A DNA stretch of 64,000 bases from Harmonia axyridis (taxonomy: Eukaryota; Arthropoda; Insecta; Coleoptera; Coccinellidae): the NCBI RefSeq assembly GCF_914767665.1, contig NC_059506.1, positions 23,289,825 to 23,353,824 of the forward strand, given 5' to 3'. Under the pieces are notes generated by a model that did not search any database, was not told where the DNA came from, and was given only the letters and a program-made list of their open reading frames with translations. The position numbers and the translations under genes are program-made. Positions 55,443 through 64,000 of the stretch are shown piece after piece (the first letter of the stretch is position 1; every line of letters starts with the position of its first letter).

Positions 55443-55606
55443 CAATAAGATTTATGTGATTGGACAGTTCCAATATAGTTTTAATGAGTAAAATGTGTGA
55501 TAACATGGCAGTTATGATGAAAAATTTGTTTGAAGTATTACGAAAACAACCATGAATGAAAATTAGGGTTGAATGAATTTTATAACTGTTGAATTGTAAA
55601 TATTGT

Positions 55607-58030
55607 CTCTCTCTTAATCTAACCCTCGTAAGGGTGTAGTGACATCATGTCGCGACTCTTTGAACGAGCTGCTTCCAGGACTCCCTATCTTGGGCATGAT
55701 GAACGGCTTCATGCATATTCTCCCCAGCTAGAGTTTTAAGTTGGTCTATCCATCGTGATGGTGAGCGTCCCCTAGGTCTTTTTCCCTCGATTTTTCCTTC
55801 GATGATCAACTTTTCCATTCCATCCGATCTCCTGGCAATGTGTCCAAAATATCTAAGGTACTGCTGACTAACCTTAGTCGACAATCTTGTTTGTATGCCC
55901 AGTTGTCTCAGAATCGACTCATTGGTGCGACGAGCAGTCCATGGTATTCTAAGGAGGCGTCTATAACACCACATTTCTAATGCATCAATTCTTCGTCGAT
56001 CTGCCATCTTTAATGTCCAAGTCTCTGCTGCATATGTTGCGATAGGAAAAATGAGTGATTGGACTAGCCTAACCTTGGTTCTTGCAGTTATTGCGGTATC
56101 CCTCCAGATACGGGCCAATTTCGCTGTAGAGTTTCTCGCCATCGCTATGCGCTTTCGAATTTCGGGCTCACATTCGCCGGTGTTCGTCACAATAGATCCC
56201 AGATACTCGAAGCGGTTGACAACCTCGAGGTCAGCAATCCTTGTGATGTCTGGACTGTTATTATTAAGGCGATCTACTATCATCACCTTGGTCTTAGATT
56301 TGTTGATTTCGAGACCATATACTGAGCTTTTGTTCTCTAATCTTTGCATTAAAATCCGCAGTTCACCCTCGTCTTGGACTATTATCAATGTGTCGTCAGC
56401 GTATCGTAGATTGCTAATCTTCTTACCACCAATTGCAATGCCTCCATTCCAGTTCTCGAGGATCTCCCTCACGATGTACTCGCTGTAAATGTTAAAGAGA
56501 AGAGGAGACAGAATGCAACCCTGTCTCACTCCAGAAGCTGTTGAAAACTCGTCTGAGTGGATATCATTGACTCTTACCGTCGCTGTGCCTGAAGAGTATA
56601 ATTGCCGAATGAGGCGCACCAGATGTCTTGGTGTTCCCATTTCCAACAGAATCCTCCACAGTTTCGGCCACCTCACCCTATCGAAAGCTTTTTTGAAATC
56701 CACAAAACATAATATCATTTTTACGTTGAATTCTCTTGCTTTCTCAATCAGTTGTCGTACATTCAAAATCTGCTCTCGAGTCCCTTTCCCTGGAACAAAT
56801 CCCGTCTGTTCATTGGGTATTTGCGGTAAAAGGAAAGCTTTCAGTCTTTCGTTCAATATTGTGAGCATGACTTTGCTTGCGTGTGAGATGAGTGCGATGG
56901 TTCGGTAGTTTTCACATTCTAGTGGTGAACCCTTTTTGTATAATGGTATGAATGTGGATTGACACCATTTCTTCGGCCAGTATCCCGATTCCCAAATTTT
57001 CCGACACAGAACGTGAAGAATGTCAATGCCCAGTTCTCCCATGCTCTTTAAAACCTCAGCAGTTATTCCATCGGATCCTGGTGACTTTTGATTTCGTAGC
57101 CTTCTCACTGCGCGTTCTACCTCTTCCCTTAGAATCTCAGGTTCAAGGTCTTTCAAATGGTCTTCCGGTACGGTATCCGGAGTATCCTGGAACAATTGGA
57201 CGCAGTAATCCCTCCATACTTTGGCTATACCTTCCACATCTGTGATAATATTTCCTTGCTTGTCCTTGATGATCTGAGTCTTAGCTTTGAATTCTCGAGA
57301 TAAATATTTCACTTTGTTGTATAGTTCTTTAGAGTGATTCGCAGTCGCATGCATTTCTAGATCTCCGCATATTTTGTTTATGTGCTCATTTTTATCTCTT
57401 CGGCAAGCTTGTTTTATTTCATTGTTTATTTCTCTAAGCATAAGTTTCTGCTGCTCTGCATCTGTAACTGTTTGTCGTATGGTCAGTCTTTTATCGATTA
57501 ATTCCAATGTTTTGTCTGACATCCAATGTTGGCGTTTCGTTGTTTTATCAGTTTTTTGAACTTTACTTGCTGCTTCAACAATCCATTTTTCGGTTCTATC
57601 CCAAACTGTATCACAGCTTCCTGTTATTTCGGGCGGACCACTCTCTCGAAGAGCATCTTGAAAGCTTATTGGGTCAGGAATGGTTATTTTTCTGGATTTC
57701 GGTTTAACCTTTGGTTTGTTGAATTTGACCTTAAGAGAAGCCCACAATAAACGATGATCGGATCCACATTCTGCACCGGGTTTGGTCTTAGTGTTACGGA
57801 AAGACGTTCTCCACCTTTTGTCAATAAGAAAGTAGTCAATTTGATTTTTGTGTTGTCCATTAGGAGACGTCCAGGTATAGAGGCGGCGTATGTGATGTTT
57901 AAATATGGTGTTCATTATAGTTAAATTATTGTCAATGGCAAACTGGATTAGTCTGCTACCTCGTTCGTTACGTTTGCCAATCCCATAACGCCCCACTGTA
58001 TCTCTCAGATGGTCATCAGCTCCTGTGCTG
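55607..58030 (-). mobile_element. RTE-type LINE, 5'-truncated, inserted in array unit 3
   Basis: The insertion is flanked by TGTAAATATTGT at 55595-55606 and again at 58031-58042. Its 3' end (plus-strand 55607) is CTCTCTCTTAATCTAACCCT in front of the stop at 55645. The 5' junction TGTGCTG/TGTAAATATT is followed by two further copies of TGTGTAAATATTGTACAT, so the target sequence is present three times on that side. Units 1 and 2 show the uninterrupted B block. Confidence 0.92.
55645..58030 (-). pseudogene. RTE-type LINE ORF2 (partial endonuclease, intact RT)
   Basis: An uninterrupted minus-strand frame of about 790 codons. The endonuclease end is visible (IMNTIFKHHIRRLYTWTSPN, QIDYFLIDKRW, GSDHRLL). 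The RT has GSDGITAEVLK, ENYRTIALISHASKVMLTIL, GFVPGKGTREQILNVRQLIE, CFVDFKKAFDRVRW, ASGVRQGCILSPLLFNIYSE and LRYADDTLII, with both catalytic Asp present. The C-terminal domain (FEYLGSIVTN, AETWTLK, RYFGHIARR, RGRSPSRWIDQL) is that of RTE-like elements. The endonuclease N-terminus is missing, so it cannot act alone. The lack of any stop suggests recent insertion. Confidence 0.93.
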
Positions 58031-58538
58031 TGTAAATATTGTACATATGTGTGTGTAAATATTGTACATTGTGTGTGTAAATATTGTACATATCTCAAAA
58101 TACTCCGATATAAATAAAATAAAATATTTCAATTAATGTATTGTATTTCTAACACTACCCCAAATATTCAATTTTATTAATTATCCTCCCCTGTACCTAA
58201 GAAAAGAATATTTATTGCATTCTAGTCTCAGTTAAGAATATTTAAGTGTCAATTTGTATTCCATGGCTTCTGATGAAGGCTGGAAAAGTGTTTGAAGTCT
58301 GACGAAAACAACAATGGATAAATATTGAGTTTGAATGAATTTACAACTGGTGAATAGTAAATATTATCTATATCTCAAAAAACTCGGATATAAATGAAAT
58401 AAATATTTTAATTACTGCACTCATGTTTTTAATTCTAACCCAAATATTTAATTTCAGAAATCATCCTTACAAAAAGAAATGAAATATAGCATTCCAATCT
58501 CAGTTGAAAATATTAAATTTCTAAAAGACTGTCAATTG

Positions 58539-58540
58539 TA
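58539..58540. other. Empty target site of fold-back element Q
   Basis: GTCAATTGTACAATCAAATT is continuous here. In units 1 and 2 the same site holds Q, with the TA doubled. Confidence 0.92.
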
Positions 58541-59240
58541 CAATCAAATTTGATTGATATCATTTTAGTTCGATGTTTCCTTTGTTGTGAATATTTTGTG
58601 AGAAGTATTATTTGTAATGCCTAGAGGATAAGTACATTTTACCTTGTGTCAATGGCCTAGCTGTTGAGACACGTTAATTTAAATGAAAAAAAAATACCTA
58701 AGTGTCAATATGTTTCCATGACTTCAGATGAAATCTGGATAATTTATAATTTTCTAATTCAGTTATTAGTGAAAAATAAATGATTCCGTTTAGTACTAAA
58801 AATATTCAATACGCACAAAAAAAAAAGTTGTTGTTATTATAGGTTTATGTTGGTGTTGGTAACAAAACATTACATTCTAATAAGTTCTAAGTTCTTATCC
58901 TTCATACATATAATTTTCCAAAGAGGTAGAAATATAGTAATTGTTTTATTTCTATACATACAGAACTTTGCAATAAAAAATTATGGTGCCGTTCGAAATC
59001 AATATATTTTAATAACTAGATATGAGATACTTGGATAGTTATTCTACAGAAATTCCAACTATAAAAACAAATAATTTACTTTTTACATATTATGTAGATA
59101 ACTTTCTTCCGAAAACAAGGAAGATATGATTTTTTTAATTGCTTAATTAATTAATTATCATTGTTATTCAATTCTAAAAACTCCAATTTTGATCAAATGT
59201 TCCAAAGTAGTTCCCCAAGTTATTAAATTAAATTTTCACA

Positions 59241-59462
59241 ATGAGTATGCTAATTTACTACATAACCGAATGGAGTTTCGAAATAAACATGAAATGTCCT
59301 GAATTCAAATTGAATTATGAAAAATTCAATTTGAATGAAATTTTCACAGAAACATGGATTTTTGAATGTTTCAATGCAAATTTCGCTGAGATGTTTAGAT
59401 TGATTTTATTTAAATACTACCTATATATATATAAAAAACCAATATACGAACATCACAACTGA
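59241..59462 (+). CDS. 73-aa array ORF (C block), copy 4, diverged
   Basis: MSMLIYYITEWSFEINMKCP onward. It is the most diverged copy (Trp for Leu, Met for Leu, Glu for Asp) and is extended at the C-terminus because a TATATA expansion shifts past the usual stop. Most changes alter the amino acid, which argues against strong selection. Confidence 0.22.
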   Translation: MSMLIYYITEWSFEINMKCPEFKLNYEKFNLNEIFTETWIFECFNANFAEMFRLILFKYYLYIYKKPIYEHHN

Positions 59463-59884
59463 AAAAGTTTCATTTTGATGAAAAAAAACTCCTAAAATGT
59501 ACCCAATGTTGAAAAATTTTCAATTTCATCATGAATATAATACCGTTCTATTCAGGAAATAAAATAATAACGAATAGCCTCTAAATTTTCAGAATATTTC
59601 TTTAACGATTCTGCTTTTTATAAGGTGGTTAAATTCAAATATTAATTATTTGTAATCATCAAATGCAAAAGGATCCAAGAAGTATTCTTGTTGTTGAATT
59701 CTGCTAAATTATATTGAATTCATAAGTTATAAATAATTTACTTAAATATGTATCGAAATAGAATAACATCAAACTTATAAATGTTATTGATATTAAGAAA
59801 TAAAAAGAATTAATCAGTTTTTTCATCATAATAAAAACATTTTTCCCAATTTCAATAGCATTTTGTTTAGAAGTTTGAAACCGA

Positions 59885-60100
59885 TTAATTTTTTGAACAC
59901 ATTAGTATCGTTAGAATACCAATTAGGATTAGGATCTTTACGATAATAGAGACTAATGAATTCAAAATGAGAATTGAAGTCATTTTAGATAATATAAACA
60001 TTCTAATTACGTGTCCATAGTTCATAGAATAATATTCATGATAATTACCTCTGAATGATGACCAAAGAGATAAAAGCAACCAATGAACTACAAGCCTCAC
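59885..60100 (-). CDS. 71-aa hydrophobic array ORF, copy 4, diverged
   Basis: MRLVVHWLLLSLWSSFRGNY onward. It stays open over all 71 codons despite about nine replacements relative to 44384. Here it is divergent from a complete A block: start codon at 60100 on the minus strand, initiator-like sequence at about 60162, and plus ORF from 60245. Confidence 0.25.
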   Translation of the reverse strand: MRLVVHWLLLSLWSSFRGNYHEYYSMNYGHVIRMFILSKMTSILILNSLVSIIVKILILIGILTILMCSKN

Positions 60101-60244
60101 TAAATTGGTTTAAAATTTCTCTCTCATTAAACATAAGTTAGGAGTATCGTTGTTCGAGAGTCGGTACATTTTAAGTTTCGTATACGTTTCATCACCGTTT
60201 TGAAGTTGTGTTTTATTGATTGTAAAATAAATATTCTGTCAAAA

Positions 60245-60373
60245 ATGAATAACTCCCAAGAAATAAAAATCGAAGGAAAAAAGAATTCCACACATAATAA
60301 TTCTTCGTATCCCGAGAAACAAAAGAAACGAAAAATTAGGTCCAGTGACAAGAAGAAAAAAAAAAACGAGTGA
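60245..60373 (+). pseudogene. Array 63-aa ORF, frameshifted copy
   Basis: MNNSQEIKIEGKKNSTHNNS leads to an expanded A-run (AAGAAGAAAAAAAAAAAC) where ACAG of intact copies has been replaced and one base lost. The frame then ends at TGA 60371-60373. Confidence 0.7.
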
Positions 60374-60941
60374 ATCCAGAAGACTTTGTGATGATGAAGA
60401 AACCTCTGCTGCATTAGTTTTCGATGTTTAGATAACAATTAGATTTATGTGATAGGACAGTTCCAATATAGTTTTAAAGAATTAAATGTGTGATAACATG
60501 GCAGTTATGATAAAAAATGTGTTTGAAGTATTACGAAAACAATCATGAATGAAAATTAGGGTTGAATGAATTTTATAACTGTTGAATTGTAAATATTGTA
60601 CATATCTCAAAATACTCCGATATAAATGAAATAAAATATTTTAATTAATGTATTGTATTTCTAACTATTTCCTTTTCTAAATGATGAAAAATGTGTTTGA
60701 AGCTTTACGAAAACAAGAATGAATAAAAATTATGTTTGAATAAATTTGATAACTGTTGAATTGTATATATTATCTTTATCTAAAAATACTCTGATATAAA
60801 TGAAATAAAATATTTCAAATACTGCATTCATTTTTTTGTTCTACCCCAAATATTTAATTTTAGCATTCATCCTCACCTATAAAAATGAAATATTGCATTG
60901 TTGTCTCAGTTAAGAATATTTAGGTATCAATATGTAAATCA

Positions 60942-60966
60942 ATATCTCGAAAGATTTTCGAGATAT
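60942..60966. repeat. Perfect 11-bp hairpin at the right array edge
   Basis: ATATCTCGAAA and TTTCGAGATAT surround GAT, directly after the last array sequence. Confidence 0.6.
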
Positions 60967-62399
60967 AATCTTCAGTTTAAACCTTTATATCCTTGAAATT
61001 TGTTGAAAAAAATTAAGAGTGAGGTATTTCAAAATCAGAATTCCATGAAGATTATGTGTTCGATATAAAAATTGAGCATTATCCTTTGAAAGAACAGGGT
61101 GGTTTCATGTTTCATCACTTTCGGACTTGCCTGTGTAGAGCCAAAATAATTTAAGCTTATGCGTTGGGTACTGCCGTTTCCATCAAAATTTGAATAGTTC
61201 TCTTAGCCCAAAATTTCCAAGAGTTATATATCGATCGAGCACTATTGACTCATCTTGTTTAAGATTTTAACAAATATGACAATTCATTCAAAAACTTTTT
61301 TTTAAAGTTTTGCATGTATACTTTCAGAATTCTATGGTATTCTCAACTTTCTGCCAACATATTCGGTTAAAGTTCGATAGAATTAAAGGTGAATAATAAT
61401 TTAAGTCATTGGGATAATTAAGAAGTTCACATTTTTCATAAAGTTTCAGCAAAAATTATGAGAATAACAAATTTATGACGAGATGAAAACCACTATGAAG
61501 AAAAAACGTAAATTTATAGAAAATTCATTCGATAAATGAAAATTTCAATGCATGTGGGAAAGTGGATGGAAAGGCACGGTCGTAGAATTGTTTTTTTTTG
61601 CTACGAAACAAAAGACATTAAGACAAGTGCATGTATGTCGTGGGTGAAAATTACTGCCGGTGAAAGCTTTTTCTTGTATTTATATTGTGAAGGAACGCCG
61701 AGAAGCAGACATCTTGGATTTTCTGGTGTATTGATTTACTAGGTTTTGATGTTAGATGTCTTGTGGAATCCGATGAAGCAAGAGGAATTTAATATAAGGA
61801 GTTCATGACATTATAAACATGGTGATATGGAATAGTTGATAACTGCCTCAGATATTTGTATAAAGAGGGGAAAAAAGAATGAAATTTTGAAGTGGTAGTC
61901 ATAAGCACTGAAGATGTTTCGGTGGCAAGGAATGTATTTTTTTTACTCATCTTATCATAGTGTTCTGAAGGTTTTGCTAAATAAAAATTAACTGAGCATT
62001 TGATCTCAGGCTTTCTTCTTGTATAAGGACTGGAATTTTATTCCATACGCCTCTACTTTAATTTCTCAGATTTCCTACTGTTGTCTAATTGGGAGACTTT
62101 TCTTCCTTCTGCAAATCACTTTTTTCTTCTATTTGGTTCTTCGAAAGAGAAATTTCCTCTGATCTGTCTTTCTTATTTCGATTTGCATTATCTTTCTTAA
62201 TTCTCTATTCACATCAATCTCTTATCATCATCTTATCATCTCTTATCAATTAATCTTCAAATTAATTTAAATGAGATATGATAACTTCAAACATGCTCTT
62301 TTAGCGTGTCTATTGTCTTCTGTCTCTGTTAACAATTTTCTCAATAGTTTCAATTTTCAATTCTTCTCTGATTTGTTAGTTGCTTATTTACCATGGGGC
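60967..62399. other. Flank of the array, no recognised gene
   Basis: A 68-aa plus-strand ORF at 61536-61742 (MKISMHVGKWMERHGRRIVF onward) is not recognised. From 62000 to 62380 the strand is pyrimidine-rich with CTTATCATC repeats. No element ends are seen. Confidence 0.4.
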
Positions 62400-62479
62400 G
62401 CCAACCGCTGTTCTGGTTACTGTATTTAGTGTATTTTTCAACTGATTCTAATTATTGTCTTTCGTATTATACCAGGTTA

Positions 62480-62872
62480 CTTCAGCTTGTTTTCCAAGGA
62501 AAGTTTTTTTTTTTGGGTTGTACAGCCTCCCGTGCAATTGCCTTGCCTTTTGCTGTTTTTTCTATCTGTTTGTTCATTCTTTTATCTAGAATTACTCCCA
62601 GCTGTTTTGCTTCCTTTTTCCATTTCAATGTCTGATTTTCTATTTTGACGTTTCCTGCTTTCTTTTTCTTTACTGTTGTTCCTCCGAAATAAATTGCAAC
62701 TGTTTTCGCCATATTCACTTCACTCCATTTCTTGAAGTATTCCATCAGTTTATCTAGGCCTATCTGTAACTGTGTAGTAATTGTTTTCCGCATTCTTCCA
62801 TCATAGTAAATAGCGGTGTCATCTGCAAACTGGACTATCTTGCATCTACTCATTTTTGGTATGTCTGCCATG
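62480..62872 (-). pseudogene. Jockey-like LINE RT fragment
   Basis: The minus strand reads MYMADIPKMSRCKIVQFADD then TAIYYDG, the RT active site with FADD intact. It is followed by LMEYFKKWSEVNMAKTVAIY F and KQLGVILDKRM, the usual 'W...i.N..KT..i.F...LGv.lD' region. It ends in decayed sequence near 62480. The Tc1 element at 62875 cuts its 5' side. Confidence 0.85.
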
Positions 62873-62874
62873 TA

Positions 62875-64000
62875 CACTGATCAACAATTGCTAGGGATCA
62901 CTTATGAACTTCTCTTCATTTGTATTTTTTTCAAGTAATCTCGTGCATATCTGTACGTTATATGTTCTCTAAGGAAAAAGTAAGATATTTTGAGTTGATT
63001 ATATCAAATGCTTCCTCACTTCATCGGCTCTTGTTCACAAAATCGATTATTATCTGTAGGCTGTTACAGGTGGAGTGAAAAGCAATGTGGTATTTGTTAT
63101 TAAATCTGTTTTTTTCTCTCGTTCAAACACATAAGGTGACAATAATTGAAGAAATGAGAACAATATCAGCTTATCAGTCATGCCGAGAAGACGTTTGGCT
63201 CCTGTGCAACTGGACCAAATCATACGGTGGATACAGGAAGGTTTGTCCCAGCGAGAAGTGTCTCGGCGGTTGAATGTTTCGCAAAGTGTCGTGAGTCGGG
63301 CTTGGAATAGGTTCATCCAAAACGACGCAGTAGCTTATGTTCATGGGGGAGGTCGGCAGCGCAGTACAACAGCTGCCCAAGATCGTCTTTTGATCCTCAA
63401 TGCTAGGAGAAATCTCACTTACCCGGCGTCGCGGCTCAATAGATCACTGAGAGTTGCAACAGGAGTTCTAATTTCGAACCAGACTGTAAGACGACGACTA
63501 CATGTTCGTGGTTTGAGAGCACGTAGGAGGGTACAACATCCCCGTTTGAATAGGGAACACCGGGTTCATCGACGGCAATGGGCTGAGGAGCACCGCAATT
63601 GGACACTTGAAGATTGGAGCCGATGTTTATTTACGGATGAGTCTAGATTTCGTTTGGTGAACTCCGATGGACGTATTCTTGCTTGGAGGGAAAGAGGTCG
63701 AAGGTATGCAGAACAGTTTATGGTACCCACAACAGCTTTTGGCGGAGGTTTTATATGTGTATGGGGAGGCATTTGTTTGAACCAACGCACAGAGTTGGTT
63801 GTTCTGCAGAACACCACCATGACCAGCCAGAGATATCACGATATGATTATTGAACCCATAATTGTTCCGTTTGCGGCTGCCGTGGGCGAGAATTTCATTT
63901 TAATTGACGATAATGCCCGTCCACACCATAGTCGTCTGGTTAATGAAGCGCTAGAAACTCATGCTATTGATAGGATGGACTGGCCAGCTCGCTCTCCAGA
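62875..64000 (+). mobile_element. Tc1-like transposon, apparently intact up to window edge
   Basis: The left end CACTGATCAACAATTGCTAG follows TA 62873-62874 and is placed exactly where the LINE frame stops. A 305-bp leader precedes the transposase. The right end lies outside the window. It differs from the two broken Tc1 copies at 216 and 13586. Confidence 0.85.
63180..64000 (+). CDS. Tc1-like transposase (DD34E), open to window end, partial
   Basis: The frame from ATG 63180 is open for 273 codons with no stop. It starts MPRRRRLAPVQLDQIIRWIQ and has paired helix-turn-helix regions (EGLSQREVSRRLNVSQSVVS RAWNRF and the part around NQTVRRRLHVRGLRARR). Catalytic D153 lies in CLFTDESRFRL and D244 in LIDDNARPHHSRL. 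The window ends at WPARSP, just before the expected D-x-PIEH motif with the catalytic Glu. Tc1 proteins are about 340 aa, so some 65-70 residues are cut off. The enzyme would cut and paste the element at TA sites. It is the only plausible active transposase here. Confidence 0.9.
   Translation, partial: MPRRRLAPVQLDQIIRWIQEGLSQREVSRRLNVSQSVVSRAWNRFIQNDAVAYVHGGGRQRSTTAAQDRLLILNARRNLTYPASRLNRSLRVATGVLISNQTVRRRLHVRGLRARRRVQHPRLNREHRVHRRQWAEEHRNWTLEDWSRCLFTDESRFRLVNSDGRILAWRERGRRYAEQFMVPTTAFGGGFICVWGGICLNQRTELVVLQNTTMTSQRYHDMIIEPIIVPFAAAVGENFILIDDNARPHHSRLVNEALETHAIDRMDWPARSP

Larger units (their letters stand above)
35105..60935. repeat. Higher-order tandem array of a multi-kb unit
   Basis: Blocks recur in fixed order. 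A: promoter-like block and 63-aa ORF. B: 3' block, itself duplicated at about 290 bp. C: AT-rich block with a 61-aa plus-strand ORF and a 71-aa minus-strand ORF. A': promoter block without ORF. C'': shortened C. A'': ORF with stop. B''. Full A starts lie at about 35105, 48350 and 54895. Unit 2 is 6.5 kb including one 1.2-kb insert. Unit 1 is longer because of a 5.55-kb insertion and an additional C block at about 45120-46158. Unit 3 is interrupted by a LINE and ends at about 60935. The units are highly similar, so duplication is recent. Confidence 0.85.

Noticed and set aside
56051..57750. Several plus-strand ORFs within the RTE LINE
   Set aside because: They are antisense to a 790-codon RT frame with recognisable motifs and have no family similarity of their own.

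Overview
The window looks like insect nuclear DNA from a repeat-rich, AT-rich region. Beetle-like transposon content is suggestive, but the species cannot be named from sequence alone. Nearly everything recognisable is mobile or repeated: Tc1 and mariner DNA transposons, hAT ends and fragments, non-LTR retrotransposons of several clades, a Copia-type LTR remnant, a 220-bp satellite, and long fold-back elements whose two halves are inverted copies of each other. No complete host gene of known function, tRNA, rRNA or CRISPR array was seen. One possible host exon lies near 15.0 kb.

Layout. 0.2-5.1 kb: a broken Tc1 copy, a fold-back element, a near-complete DD41D mariner with three stops, a hAT dimerisation-domain scrap and a Jockey-like RT scrap. 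6.4-8.5 kb: nine copies of a 220-bp tandem repeat. 9.1-12.1 kb: short repeats and a small palindromic MITE. 12.4-14.8 kb: an I-type LINE 3' end, a decayed DD41D mariner and a Tc1 copy on the minus strand. 15.2-20.4 kb: a nest bounded by hAT-like ends with near-matching 8-bp flanks, holding two mariners and a minus-strand LINE. 23.5-30.3 kb: four long fold-back elements, one inserted precisely at a TA in the coding part of an old LINE. 30.4-34.7 kb: a nearly full-length LINE with an intact ORF1 and an ORF2 broken by a single in-frame TAG.

35.1-60.9 kb is the most unusual part: a higher-order tandem array. Its unit carries a promoter-like block, a 63-aa lysine-rich ORF with a good start context, a 3' block with polyadenylation signals, and an AT-rich block with two further small ORFs, one of which encodes a hydrophobic peptide on the minus strand. 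Three copies of the 63-aa ORF are intact, three are broken, and two promoter blocks have lost the ORF. The units have been invaded separately by a 1.2-kb fold-back element (two filled sites and one empty site), a mariner plus a Copia remnant, and a 5'-truncated RTE LINE. Comparing the units therefore gives a built-in record of each insertion.

60.9-64 kb holds a LINE RT fragment and, on the right edge, a Tc1-like transposase open for 273 codons to the window end. The elements do not form a pathway. What links them is repeated nested insertion and unequal duplication. Whether the array's small ORFs are expressed is the main open question.
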